Assembly (NCBI RefSeq): GCF_023617305.1
Contig: NZ_CP081485.1
Location: forward strand, 734,501-798,500
DNA from: Methanobrevibacter sp. TLL-48-HuF1
GTDB taxonomy: Archaea; Methanobacteriota; Methanobacteria; Methanobacteriales; Methanobacteriaceae
Direction of reading: 5' to 3'
DNA: 64,000 bases
Part shown: in pieces, positions 45,351 to 54,387 of the stretch
Numbering within the stretch: the first letter of the stretch is position 1
Layout of the letters: every line of letters starts with the position of its first letter
Program-made: the position numbers and the translations under genes
The notes under the pieces: generated by a model
What the model saw: the letters and a program-made list of their open reading frames with translations, nothing else
Databases searched by the model: none
What the model was told of the DNA's origin: nothing

Positions 45351-46379
45351 ATGAATCAGCAAAGAATTAAATATTTAGACGATTTAAGAGTTATTGGAAT
45401 ATTTGCTATTATTTTAGTTCACATTGCTTCTTTATGGGTAACATCTACAATTGTCGGTGTTGACTGGCAAAAACTTGCATCAACAATTGGAAATATTGGT
45501 GTTCCTATCTTTTTAATGATTAGCGGAGCTCTTCTACTAAATAAAAACTACCCGACAGTATCAGGATTTTATAAAAAGAGATTTCCCAGAATCACCATCC
45601 CATTTATATTCTGGATTATTATTTATGGAATTTACTCACTGCACACCACGGGAATCAGTAATTTAAGCTATGACATAGCCAACACATTTCTAAATAATTT
45701 GGGATGGTATTTTTATTTGATTGTTGGGGTTTATCTTGCAATACCATTTATCAATGAGTTTATAAGAAATAGAGGATTGAATGAAGTCAGATACTTTATA
45801 ATGATATTTATTTTAGCTTCAGTATTCTATACTGCCTGCAGATTCTTTAATATCACTTCATATTTAGATTTAAGATTCTTTATTGGAGGATTGTCCTATG
45901 TTATTGTAGGTTATTATTTGGCTAATGTAAAAATAAAATCCCCTAAAAAAGTTATGGCAGGAACTGTTTTACTGTTTCTGATTTCACTGTTTGTAAGTTA
46001 CCAGATGCCTGAAATTGGAGTTTATGAATTTAACAATCCCTATTTATATTTAAATTCATATTTGGATTTCTCAATTTTCCGCTTGGGATTAGGCGCATCA
46101 GTATTTTTATTTGTAAGGTGTCTTTTCTTAAATACTGCTACAACAACAGGAAAATTAACATTATCAATAAGTAAAGCCAGTTATGGAATGTATTTAAGTC
46201 ATATAACCCTGTTTTTATTTATCAGAAATCATTTAAGTATATTTACAGCAGGAGCAAATGGATTTGGAATAGTTATAAGATTAGTGCTAATGACCATTGG
46301 AGTATTTTTAATAACATGGATTGTAACTGTAATTTTAAGTAAAATACCTTATTTAAAAGAATTTTCAGGATATCATTAA
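45351..46379 (+). CDS. Integral membrane acyltransferase, family 3
   Basis: A 342-residue membrane protein with about ten spans and the family's N-terminal RIKYLDDLRVIGIFAIILVHIASLW containing the catalytic-type His. Acyltransferase-3 enzymes O-acetylate surface sugars or lipids, so a cell-surface polysaccharide substrate is likely here but unproven. GGTGA precedes the ATG. The next gene, a hexosamine phosphomutase, follows after 59 bp. Confidence 0.85.
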   Translation: MNQQRIKYLDDLRVIGIFAIILVHIASLWVTSTIVGVDWQKLASTIGNIGVPIFLMISGALLLNKNYPTVSGFYKKRFPRITIPFIFWIIIYGIYSLHTTGISNLSYDIANTFLNNLGWYFYLIVGVYLAIPFINEFIRNRGLNEVRYFIMIFILASVFYTACRFFNITSYLDLRFFIGGLSYVIVGYYLANVKIKSPKKVMAGTVLLFLISLFVSYQMPEIGVYEFNNPYLYLNSYLDFSIFRLGLGASVFLFVRCLFLNTATTTGKLTLSISKASYGMYLSHITLFLFIRNHLSIFTAGANGFGIVIRLVLMTIGVFLITWIVTVILSKIPYLKEFSGYH

Positions 46380-46438
46380 CTTTTTATTTATTAAAAATAA
46401 AAATAAATGTAATATAAAAAATTATGAGGCAATTAATA

Positions 46439-47803
46439 ATGTCAGATAAAAAAAGATTATTCGGGACTTTTGGAGTTAGAAGAGTAGCTAATGAAGTTTT
46501 AACTCCTGAATTTGCATCCAGACTTGCAGCATGTTACGGATCAGTAGTTCAAGGAACTGTAGCTGTTGGTGGAGATACAAGAACAAGCAGTCCCATGTTA
46601 ATGGAAGCTGTAAAAGCTGGACTTTTATCTTCCGGTTGTGATGTTGTAGATTTAGGAATCCTACCTACTCCTGGAGTCCAATATGGTGTTCGCAAGTATT
46701 ATGATGGCGGAGTTATGATTACTGCTTCACATAATCCTCCTAAATATAATGGAATCAAATTTTTAGATGAATTAGGTATTGGAATTCCTGATGATATGGA
46801 ATTAGAAATTGAAAAATTATATTTTGATGAAGAACCAAAAAGAGCTCACTGGAGTGAAATTGGTCAATTATACCACAATGACAAAATTATTGACGAATAC
46901 ATTGATGAAGCAATCAGCAAAGTAGATGTTGAAGCTATTAAAAAAGCCAATTTAAAAGTTGTTGTTGACTGCGGTTCCGGAGCCGGATCATACACTGCTC
47001 CTTATTTAATTAGGAAATTAGGCTGTGATGTAACTACTCTAAACTGTCAGGCTGACGGATTTTTCCCGGGTCGTGACCCAGAACCAATTGAAGAAAATTT
47101 ACAGGAGCTAATTAATGTTGTAAAACAGTTAAATGCAGATATTGGACTTGCTCATGACGGAGATGCAGACAGAACCATCTGTATTGATGAAAAAGGAAAC
47201 TTCGTACTTGGAGATAAAACATTTTCACTTGTTGAAAAACAGATGCTTAAAGAAAATAACGGCGGTACAATAGTTACAACTGTTGCAACCTCACAGGCTA
47301 TTTATGATATTGCTGAAGAGTACAATGGTGAAGTAATAGCTACTGCTGTTGGAGATTTGCTTGTAGCCCGTAAATTAAAAGATGAAGATGGATTATTTGG
47401 TGGAGAAGAAAACGGTGGATTAATCTTCCCTGATTTTGTTTACGGAAGAGATGCAGTTATGACTGTAGCTAAAATACTTGAAACAATAGCTAAAGAGAAA
47501 AAGCCATTATCCAAATTAGTTGAAGAACTTCCTGTTTACTATGCAACAAAAACAAAAATTGAATGCAGTGATGATTTAAAAGAAGAAGTTATGGAAAACA
47601 TAGCTAATGAAATAAAAACCACTACTGATTTCGACTTAGACACTACTGACGGTGTTAAAATCCTAAAAGATGATGGATGGGTAATTATCAGACCGTCAGG
47701 TACTGAACCAATCTTCAGATGTTTTGCTGAATCTGACTCTCAGGAAAAAGCAGATGCAATGACTGACTGGGGATTAAGTTTAATTAAAAAATACAAAGAT
47801 TAA
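46439..47803 (+). CDS. glmM: Phosphoglucosamine/phosphohexomutase, copy 1
   Basis: A 454-residue alpha-D-phosphohexomutase. It contains the active-site TASHNP with phosphoserine 97, the metal loop HDGDADRT, the sugar loop GGEENGG and the phosphate-binding RPSGTEPIFR. The family interconverts hexosamine or hexose 6- and 1-phosphates. Substrate choice is not certain from sequence, though phosphoglucosamine mutase is the usual archaeal annotation. The ATG at 46439 has GAGG nine bases upstream; the longer reading from 46424 includes that site in the coding region. A second homolog is at 55799-57136. Confidence 0.88.
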   Translation: MSDKKRLFGTFGVRRVANEVLTPEFASRLAACYGSVVQGTVAVGGDTRTSSPMLMEAVKAGLLSSGCDVVDLGILPTPGVQYGVRKYYDGGVMITASHNPPKYNGIKFLDELGIGIPDDMELEIEKLYFDEEPKRAHWSEIGQLYHNDKIIDEYIDEAISKVDVEAIKKANLKVVVDCGSGAGSYTAPYLIRKLGCDVTTLNCQADGFFPGRDPEPIEENLQELINVVKQLNADIGLAHDGDADRTICIDEKGNFVLGDKTFSLVEKQMLKENNGGTIVTTVATSQAIYDIAEEYNGEVIATAVGDLLVARKLKDEDGLFGGEENGGLIFPDFVYGRDAVMTVAKILETIAKEKKPLSKLVEELPVYYATKTKIECSDDLKEEVMENIANEIKTTTDFDLDTTDGVKILKDDGWVIIRPSGTEPIFRCFAESDSQEKADAMTDWGLSLIKKYKD

Positions 47804-47820
47804 GAAGTATTAATTTACTT

Positions 47821-48684
47821 CTAAAATATTTTTTTTAACTCTTTTTTATTGATTGATGATGGAACATCCTCATTAAGCCAATGTCTGCTGCATGCTACTT
47901 TATCAAGCAGTACACATTGCGGAGGCATTCCAAGTGCTGCTGCTTTCCATCCTCCTGAAATTAAATTTAAAGGACATGCAACTCCAACAATAGCCAGCTC
48001 TTTTTTATCAGTATCTGTTGCATTTTGAAATGCCGAGGATTTATGGGAAACCAGATATACTTCACAGTCATACTCTTCAGTTATTTTAGCTATTTCACAT
48101 TCCGAATTACATTCCTGACAGACTTCTCCAAGTTTTTTTTCAATAGCATGACAGCTTTTCTGATTTATTTTCATACATATTGGCAGGACTATTGCTTTTC
48201 TTTTTCTTGATTCATAATCTGGTCTGAAAATTCTCCCCATTATTTCAGAGCAAAGCATGTTTAAATAGTATAATTCTTTTGAACTATTGAAAAATATTTT
48301 CTCTTGTTTTGATTTAGGCTTATCCTTATACTTTTCCAAATAATAATTTAAATTAAATGTATATGGTGCCAAGTATTTTGAAGCATTTTTACAAAACCAA
48401 TCTCCCAAAATAAGATATGGGGAAAAATCAGTATTTTCCCATTTTCTTAAATAAGGGAGCTGATCATTAAAATCCCCAATATATTCCAAATAATCAATTA
48501 TCTGTGCTAAAGAAGAAAATTTATCACAGCATAACTTCCAGTAAACACTTACAATTAATCCCTCAAGAATTTTTTCATCATCATCAAAGCAGCTGTGAGC
48601 AAATTCCAGAAATTCATCAGCTAATTTTTTTACATCATCATAATACATGTCATTAACTTCATATGGTGAATCCGGACTAATCAT
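47821..48684 (-). CDS. DUF116-family protein
   Basis: 287 residues. The N-terminal 150 residues are helical and unremarkable. The C-terminal half has the DUF116 pattern: LPICMKINQKSCHAIEKK, CQECNSECEIAKI (a dense Cys group that could bind metal), then GVACPLNLISGGWKAAALGMPPQCVLLDKVACSRHW. The function of this family is unknown. Its start overlaps the tetR gene by 8 bp, so it is the co-transcribed target or partner of that regulator. There are no membrane segments. Confidence 0.72.
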   Translation of the reverse strand: MISPDSPYEVNDMYYDDVKKLADEFLEFAHSCFDDDEKILEGLIVSVYWKLCCDKFSSLAQIIDYLEYIGDFNDQLPYLRKWENTDFSPYLILGDWFCKNASKYLAPYTFNLNYYLEKYKDKPKSKQEKIFFNSSKELYYLNMLCSEIMGRIFRPDYESRKRKAIVLPICMKINQKSCHAIEKKLGEVCQECNSECEIAKITEEYDCEVYLVSHKSSAFQNATDTDKKELAIVGVACPLNLISGGWKAAALGMPPQCVLLDKVACSRHWLNEDVPSSINKKELKKIF

Positions 48685-49300
48685 CTTTATCAGCCCTTAC
48701 ACTATCCAGAAGGAATTTATGATACTCTTCAACTTCATCAAACATGATTTCAATTTCTGCTTCTGGAAATTCCTCATGCTTCAGAAATATTTCCCATAAT
48801 TTAAACATGGAAAATCCGAAATACATTTCCGCCAATTTATTCGGACTGCAGTCGCTTCCTATTACATTTTTTTGGATTAATATTTCAAAAACATCACTCC
48901 AGAAGGCAACAGACCCTCCAAGTATTTCATTTAGGAAAAATTCTTTAATTTCATCTATCTGATACATCTGAACAAAAATCAGCTTCAGAATTTTTAAAAT
49001 CTTTTCTTCGAAAATCTGCTGTTTAAACATTTCCGATCCCTGATGATAGAACTCTTCAGGGTTTTTTTCAAGTAATTTTCTGACATTTTCATCATCTAAG
49101 GGATTTCCCTGAAAATATTCTTCAAAATATTTTAAAATTGACATTAAAATCTCTTTTTTACTTGAATAATGATTATAAATTGAGCTTTCTTTAATCCCTA
49201 CTTCTGAAGCTATTGTTCTAATAGATACTGAATCATATCCTTTTTTAGAAAATAAATCTAATGCTACATCAAATATTTTATCTTTTGTCTGTATTTTCAT
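48677..49300 (-). CDS. TetR/AcrR-family transcriptional regulator
   Basis: 207 residues. The N-terminal helix-turn-helix (about 8-52: IFDVALDLFSKKGYDSVSIRTIASEVGIKESSIYNHYSSKKEIL) is typical TetR; the C-terminal ligand domain is not conserved enough to name an inducer. Two identical-arm palindromes flank its own TATA box (49311-49371), strongly suggesting autorepression. DUF116 follows with an 8-bp overlap. Confidence 0.88.
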   Translation of the reverse strand: MKIQTKDKIFDVALDLFSKKGYDSVSIRTIASEVGIKESSIYNHYSSKKEILMSILKYFEEYFQGNPLDDENVRKLLEKNPEEFYHQGSEMFKQQIFEEKILKILKLIFVQMYQIDEIKEFFLNEILGGSVAFWSDVFEILIQKNVIGSDCSPNKLAEMYFGFSMFKLWEIFLKHEEFPEAEIEIMFDEVEEYHKFLLDSVRADKDD

Positions 49301-49310
49301 AAATATCCCA

Positions 49311-49371
49311 AACTAACAGTCGTTAGTTATACTATTGTTTTAATAGTATATAAAACTAACACTTGTTAGTT
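49311..49371 (-). promoter_or_regulatory. tetR promoter with two 18-bp operators and a central palindrome
   Basis: Site 1 at 49311-49328 and site 2 at 49354-49371 both read AACTAAC, 4 bases, GTTAGTT. Their centres are 43 bp apart, about four helical turns. Between them is a third perfect palindrome (ATACTATT, 5 bases, AATAGTAT; 49329-49349), and a minus-strand TATA (TTTATATA, 49347-49354) that would start transcription near site 1. Confidence 0.75.
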
Positions 49372-49393
49372 AAATAATTAAAAAAAAATACGG

Positions 49394-50920
49394 CTAATAA
49401 CAGCCACAAACAAGACACAAAACAGTAGCTGCTATAAAGCCTAAAACTAAAACTACAATATAATTATCAATTTTTTCAGTATCCAAACCTAAATTATCAT
49501 TAAAATTAAATATAAACGGCAGTAAAATAAACAGAGGTAAAAAATACCTTGCCTGAATACCTTCAGTATAAATACTTCCTACAGGAGTCCATGTCAGCAG
49601 CTGGATTACAAATGTGCCAATATAAACCAAAACAGCAACAGCCAGAGCACCAATTCTGAAATTTCTGGAAAATTTCTCTTTTAAAGGATATAAAAAAATC
49701 AGAGCTCCTAAAAACAGCTGATAAATCGGAGATATAAAATCTGAATTATGCATATGTCCTTCATGAGGATATGAAAACGTAAATAAAGAGCTGAAAATAT
49801 AACCTAAATTATTTAAAGCAAAATTAATAGCTATTACAAATTGTGAAGGATGGGAAATCAGATACTGTACCTGAGAAGCAGCATTAATATTGTGCTGAGC
49901 CATATAATCCATTCTGTAGGAATGCAATATTGCAGGAGTTGCATAATATTTTGACCACAATAAAGCTACAACAGCTAAAACAGCAACTGCCAAAATGCCA
50001 AATAAATACTGTTTGTTTCTTTCAAAGTTATCTCTGGGAATAAGCAGAACTAAAAATATAAATGCAAAATAAGTAACTTTACATAAACCTAAAAGCAGAC
50101 AGAGCAGCGTGTAAACAGCAATTTGTTTAGGAGTTACTTTTTCACTACTTTTAATCAGTGAAAACAGATAGGCAACAGCTACTAAAGCCAAACCAAAAAT
50201 AGTTGCATCAATACTTACTGAAGATATTTGATAAATAGCTAATGGAACAGCTGCCATTACAAAAAACAAATGTTTTCCAATCGGTGTTTTTTTAACTGCA
50301 TAAGCTGCAAGAGCTGCATATAATAAAACATTGAAAGCCCTGGCTAACCACAGCATCCAAATCTGATTTAAAGATAAAATTTCAGCAAGTAAAATTCCCA
50401 GTCCCTGTGCCAAATAACCGAAAAACGGATTTTGCTGAAATGCAGAGTGATAATGAGTAGATGTGTAATTAATAGGCTGCGTATCAACATTTGTATCAAA
50501 AACTGTTGCAGGCCTGTTATCAATTAAAACCAAAACACTTTGAATTGAATTAAAACTGTTATTCTGATAATTCGGGAAAAAATCTCCCTGAGAAGTTAAA
50601 AATGCTCTTTCAAAATGCTCTTCCTCATCACATGCATCAAAAAGAGGCATCAAAGAGGAACATATTAATCCAAAACATAAAATAGCTATAAAAACTACTT
50701 TAAACAGATTCTTTTTACTGTTTAAACTATAATAATTAATTAAAAAGATTCCCAAAATAGCTACAACTGCAAAAACAAGAATTTCCAATTTAGGAGCAGC
50801 ATAATTTTTTAAACTCATCATTGAGAAAAATGCAGCCACTATAAAAATCAAATAAAAGAAAATATATTTTTTATTTAAAATACTTTCATTGTAAAACAAT
50901 TCTAATTTATCCTTAAACAT
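49394..50920 (-). CDS. DUF2142-family multi-spanning membrane protein (GT-C-like)
   Basis: 508 residues with roughly twelve membrane spans. After two N-terminal spans comes CDEEEHFERAFLTSQG, the acidic periplasmic-side motif of DUF2142 proteins, which resemble lipid-linked-sugar-dependent GT-C glycosyltransferases. A long outer loop (about 105-165) follows. It likely modifies surface glycans; substrate unknown. The C-terminus ends in a Cys-rich CLVCGCY. It starts 1 bp after the stop of the ASCH-TPR gene, so the two are co-transcribed. Confidence 0.75.
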   Translation of the reverse strand: MFKDKLELFYNESILNKKYIFFYLIFIVAAFFSMMSLKNYAAPKLEILVFAVVAILGIFLINYYSLNSKKNLFKVVFIAILCFGLICSSLMPLFDACDEEEHFERAFLTSQGDFFPNYQNNSFNSIQSVLVLIDNRPATVFDTNVDTQPINYTSTHYHSAFQQNPFFGYLAQGLGILLAEILSLNQIWMLWLARAFNVLLYAALAAYAVKKTPIGKHLFFVMAAVPLAIYQISSVSIDATIFGLALVAVAYLFSLIKSSEKVTPKQIAVYTLLCLLLGLCKVTYFAFIFLVLLIPRDNFERNKQYLFGILAVAVLAVVALLWSKYYATPAILHSYRMDYMAQHNINAASQVQYLISHPSQFVIAINFALNNLGYIFSSLFTFSYPHEGHMHNSDFISPIYQLFLGALIFLYPLKEKFSRNFRIGALAVAVLVYIGTFVIQLLTWTPVGSIYTEGIQARYFLPLFILLPFIFNFNDNLGLDTEKIDNYIVVLVLGFIAATVLCLVCGCY

Positions 50921-50921
50921 A

Positions 50922-52058
50922 CTACAAATTCTCCAAACATTCTTCTTTTAGGAAAAATGCATCTTCATTATCTGGAGATTTAAGTAAAACTTTATTAAAG
51001 CTTTCTACAGCTTCTTCAAATTTTCCCAGCTCCATTAAAACTACTCCTTTATTTAATAAAAAATCAATATTGTTTTTTTCTAAAGAAATAGCTGTGTTGA
51101 AACATTCTAGAGCTTCATCTAATTTACCTAAATCAATATAAGCATTACCCATACGATTTATAGAACCTGCATCCAATTCAGAATCATCAAAACATACTTC
51201 CAATGCCCTATCAAAAGATTTAATAGCTTCTTCTAATTTACCCATATCAGACAATAAATTTCCTCTTGAGTTCCATACTTCCGGATTTTCACTATCTATT
51301 AAAATCAAATGGTCATAAACATCCAAAGCTTCATCAAACTTACCTAAAACTTCTAAAATAAATCCTCTCCAATATAAAACAATTGAACTGTTCGGATTTA
51401 TAGCCAGTGCAATATCACTAACCTTCAGCGCATCGTCTAATTTTCCGGAGTTAAGTAAAGCTATTGCCTTATTGTTCAGTATATACTCATTATGAGGTTC
51501 AATTTTTAAAGCTTTATCATAACACAGTATTGCCTGATCAAAGTGTCCTAGCCTTGACAGGTTGTCTCCCTGCTTATTTAACAGATAAACATCTTCAGGA
51601 TCAATTCTCAAAGCAGCATCATAACACATTGTAGACTTGTCAAATTTACCGCTGTCAAAAAGAATATCTGCTCTTTGTGTTATCATAGCTTTTTCATCGA
51701 TTTTATCCCCTTTCCAATCATTTACATCTAATTTTTCAAAGTAAATAATTTGAAACATTTCAGAATCTTCAATTTTGCCAGCATACATCTTTTTGAAATC
51801 TTTAACCATTTCAGCAGCACTTTCAAATCCTTCTTTTTTAGCTAATTCATCATTATTTTTCAAATCAGAAAAAGGAATTGTTTGCACATCTGCTACTTTA
51901 GCTTCAAAAATTTTCTTTTTTTCTTTAGAAACTAAATTCCAGTAACAATAAAGCCTGTCGCCTTTTTTAAGAGGAGTTTTCCAAAGCTTACGTATTGTCA
52001 TTGTCTTTTTTCCAGTGATTATATCAATGTCCTGACTTGAAAATGATAAGATTGGCAT
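50922..52058 (-). CDS. ASCH-like domain fused to tetratricopeptide repeats
   Basis: 378 residues. The first 110 or so resemble an ASCH/PUA-like RNA-binding fold (LSFSSQDIDIITGKKTMTIR, LKKGDRLYCYWNLVS, EAKVADVQTIPFSDL). From about 125 there are some seven TPR units of 34 residues (LFDSGKFDKSTMCYDAALRIDPED style), a protein-interaction scaffold. The combination suggests a nucleic-acid-linked adaptor, but no function is known. Its ribosome-binding site is part of a run of nine G residues, a potential slippage site. Confidence 0.75.
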   Translation of the reverse strand: MPILSFSSQDIDIITGKKTMTIRKLWKTPLKKGDRLYCYWNLVSKEKKKIFEAKVADVQTIPFSDLKNNDELAKKEGFESAAEMVKDFKKMYAGKIEDSEMFQIIYFEKLDVNDWKGDKIDEKAMITQRADILFDSGKFDKSTMCYDAALRIDPEDVYLLNKQGDNLSRLGHFDQAILCYDKALKIEPHNEYILNNKAIALLNSGKLDDALKVSDIALAINPNSSIVLYWRGFILEVLGKFDEALDVYDHLILIDSENPEVWNSRGNLLSDMGKLEEAIKSFDRALEVCFDDSELDAGSINRMGNAYIDLGKLDEALECFNTAISLEKNNIDFLLNKGVVLMELGKFEEAVESFNKVLLKSPDNEDAFFLKEECLENL

Positions 52059-52064
52059 TTTTCT

Positions 52065-52073
52065 CCCCCCCCC
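52065..52073 (-). promoter_or_regulatory. G9 homopolymer as ribosome-binding site
   Basis: Nine consecutive C on the plus strand (G9 on the coding strand) end 6 bases before the ATG at 52058. It supplies the Shine-Dalgarno sequence in an otherwise AT-rich context. Changes in tract length would alter the spacing to the start codon. Confidence 0.6.
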
Positions 52074-52081
52074 AAATAAAT

Positions 52082-52786
52082 TTATATTATTTCTTCACCG
52101 AATTCTGCAGATTTTACTTTTACAACACCATCAAAATAAGGTTTTACAGATTCTGCAAGTTTTCTTAAATCATGAGGATTTGGCACTTCCACCTCCTCCA
52201 ATGCAGGATCCAAAACATTTCTGTTTCTAAATTGCTGAATAGTGTAAACTTCAGCTTCAATATCCATTACCAAATTATAGATATCTTTTTTAGTATGTAG
52301 GGTTGGGACATAAGTTGTTCTGGCTTCCAGATGAACACCATATTTGTTTATAAGATTCATTGATTTGTGAACCTGAGAACCTATATTGGATCCTGTAATT
52401 TTTCTGTATTTCTCAAAAGGAGCTTTAACATCCAAAGAAATGAAATCCAAAATATTTAGTTTTAAAATCTCTTCAAGCTTATCCGGATAAATTCCGCTGG
52501 TATCCAATTTGGTTTTAAGGCCTATTTTATGGACATAATCCAATATTTCAATGACTGCATCACTTTGAACTAGAGGTTCCCCTCCAGATATTACAACTGC
52601 ATCAATAAAATCGCTGGCATCATCTATTTCTTTTTTAATTTCTTCAAAACTTTGCTGAGTGCTATCATCTAAAAGTTCAACATTATGACAATAACGGCAA
52701 GCAAGAGGGCATTTTGACATGAAAATGACAAAAGACATATTCCCATGAAATTCAACAGAAGAAATTACAGTTCCCCCTACATACAT
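52082..52786 (-). CDS. nrdG: Anaerobic ribonucleotide reductase activating protein (radical SAM)
   Basis: A 234-residue radical-SAM protein with the CX3CX2C cluster (Cys26, 30, 33 in CPLACRYCHN), the GGEP motif in VVISGGEPLVQ and a conserved DVKAPFEKY. NrdG-type activases generate the glycyl radical on NrdD; NrdD is not in this window, so a related activase role remains possible. The ATG shares one base with the hisC stop (TAATG) and has GAGGT upstream, indicating translational coupling. Confidence 0.85.
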   Translation of the reverse strand: MYVGGTVISSVEFHGNMSFVIFMSKCPLACRYCHNVELLDDSTQQSFEEIKKEIDDASDFIDAVVISGGEPLVQSDAVIEILDYVHKIGLKTKLDTSGIYPDKLEEILKLNILDFISLDVKAPFEKYRKITGSNIGSQVHKSMNLINKYGVHLEARTTYVPTLHTKKDIYNLVMDIEAEVYTIQQFRNRNVLDPALEEVEVPNPHDLRKLAESVKPYFDGVVKVKSAEFGEEII

Positions 52787-53886
52787 TATGACAATACCTC
52801 TTTTACAATTTCAATGAATTTTTTATCTTCTTCCAAAGTACAGATACTTATTCTAATCCAATATTCATCCAGTCCTTTAAATGAAGTACAGTCTCTTACA
52901 ATGACACCTTTTTTCATAAGCTCCACTGCAAATTCAGATGCTGTAAATCCTGTGTCTTTTATGCCGATCAGCATAAAATTAGATTTTGAAGGGAAAACAT
53001 TTAATGAATCAATTTTTGACAGTTCATTATAAAGATATTCCCTACTTTCAATTCCTTTTTCAATAGATGTTTCAATGTAGTCCTTATCTCTTAAAGTATT
53101 AAGAGCAGCTACATAAGACAATCTTGTTAGAGAAAATACTGGTTTGATTCTGTGCATATATTCAATAATCTCGCTACAGGCCAAACCATAACCCGTTCTC
53201 ATTCCAGCTAATCCCATTACTTTAGACATTGTTCTGATAATGAAAATATTGTCAAATTCATTGATTAAATCCTTGTTAGTAACTTCAGCATACTCAAAGT
53301 AAGCTTCATCTACGACAATTAAAACATCAGGATTTTTAGATGCAATGTCTTTAATATCCTTTTTATCAATTAAAGTACCGGTAGGATTATTTGGAGTGCA
53401 TAAGAAAATCATTTTTGTTTTGTCAGTTATAGAATTTAAAACTGAATCAATATCCAATTTATTTTCATTCATATTCCATTCGGCATAAACTGGACGAGCA
53501 CCATATTGCTGCAATAAATATTCATAATACATATATGAAGGCAGAGGTACAATAAACTCATCTCCTTCATTAATAAATGTTTTAGCTAAAACATCAATGA
53601 TTTCATCAGCACCATCACCGCCAATAATAATCTGGGATTGTTTAACCCCCGAGTAATTAGCTAATTCCTGTTGAAGCTCATTTAAAACTGATTCCGGATA
53701 TCTGTTTATATTTTTACATTCATTTTCAATAGCTTCAATAGCTTTAGTAGATGGGCCAAATGGATTTTCATTAGATCCTAATTTAATTATTTCATCTTTA
53801 TTTAAGTTAAATTCGCTAGCTATCTCATCCTGAGATTTACCTGGAACATAAGAATCCATTTCACTAACTATTGCCCTTGGTTTCAT
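52786..53886 (-). CDS. hisC: Histidinol-phosphate aminotransferase
   Basis: A 366-residue PLP-dependent fold-type I aminotransferase that converts imidazole-acetol phosphate to histidinol phosphate. [53 protein letters not shown] and the PLP lysine in [18 protein letters not shown] are all present. Other his genes are absent; it lies between the gamma-carbonic-anhydrase-like gene (9 bp away) and nrdG (overlap). Closely related aromatic aminotransferases cannot be excluded. Confidence 0.9.
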   Translation of the reverse strand: MKPRAIVSEMDSYVPGKSQDEIASEFNLNKDEIIKLGSNENPFGPSTKAIEAIENECKNINRYPESVLNELQQELANYSGVKQSQIIIGGDGADEIIDVLAKTFINEGDEFIVPLPSYMYYEYLLQQYGARPVYAEWNMNENKLDIDSVLNSITDKTKMIFLCTPNNPTGTLIDKKDIKDIASKNPDVLIVVDEAYFEYAEVTNKDLINEFDNIFIIRTMSKVMGLAGMRTGYGLACSEIIEYMHRIKPVFSLTRLSYVAALNTLRDKDYIETSIEKGIESREYLYNELSKIDSLNVFPSKSNFMLIGIKDTGFTASEFAVELMKKGVIVRDCTSFKGLDEYWIRISICTLEEDKKFIEIVKEVLS

Positions 53887-53895
53887 TTTTTAACC

Positions 53896-54372
53896 TTATT
53901 TATATTGTTTTGAAAGTTTTTTGTAATTATCTGCGTTTTCCTGAATATGTTCAATTTGTTCAGGAGAAACTTCTTTTATTAGTTTGCCCGGAACTCCTAA
54001 GATTAGGCTGCCTTCAGGGAATTCTTTACCTTCACTTACAACAGCTCCGGCACCTACAATAGAATTTTTACCTATATGTGCACCATTTAACACAGTTGCA
54101 TTCATTCCGATTAATACATTGTCTTCTAAAGTACAGCCATGAACAACAGCACCATGACCTATAGATACATTATCTCCAATTGTTATTGGAAAATCTTCAG
54201 TACAATGTAACACACAGTTATCCTGTACATTGGAGTTGTTACCTATTTTAATAGAATCTACATCACCTCTAACAACAGCACCATGCCAAATTGATACATC
54301 TTCACCTAATTCAACATCACCGAGTACTTGTGCACCAGGACATATTACAACAGAGTCTTTTTTATTTTCCAT
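53896..54372 (-). CDS. Gamma-carbonic-anhydrase-like hexapeptide-repeat protein
   Basis: 158 residues of left-handed beta-helix hexapeptide repeats (IGNNSNVQDNCVLHCTED, SIGHGAVVHGCTLEDNVLIGMNATV) and a short C-terminal helix. His56, His73 and His78 match the zinc ligands of the gamma-carbonic anhydrase/YrdA group. Activity could be carbonic anhydrase or an acyltransferase-like function. GGTGAT precedes the ATG. It sits 15 bp after a GlmU-like gene that also has a hexapeptide domain. Confidence 0.85.
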   Translation of the reverse strand: MENKKDSVVICPGAQVLGDVELGEDVSIWHGAVVRGDVDSIKIGNNSNVQDNCVLHCTEDFPITIGDNVSIGHGAVVHGCTLEDNVLIGMNATVLNGAHIGKNSIVGAGAVVSEGKEFPEGSLILGVPGKLIKEVSPEQIEHIQENADNYKKLSKQYK

Positions 54373-54387
54373 AATATCACCATTTAG

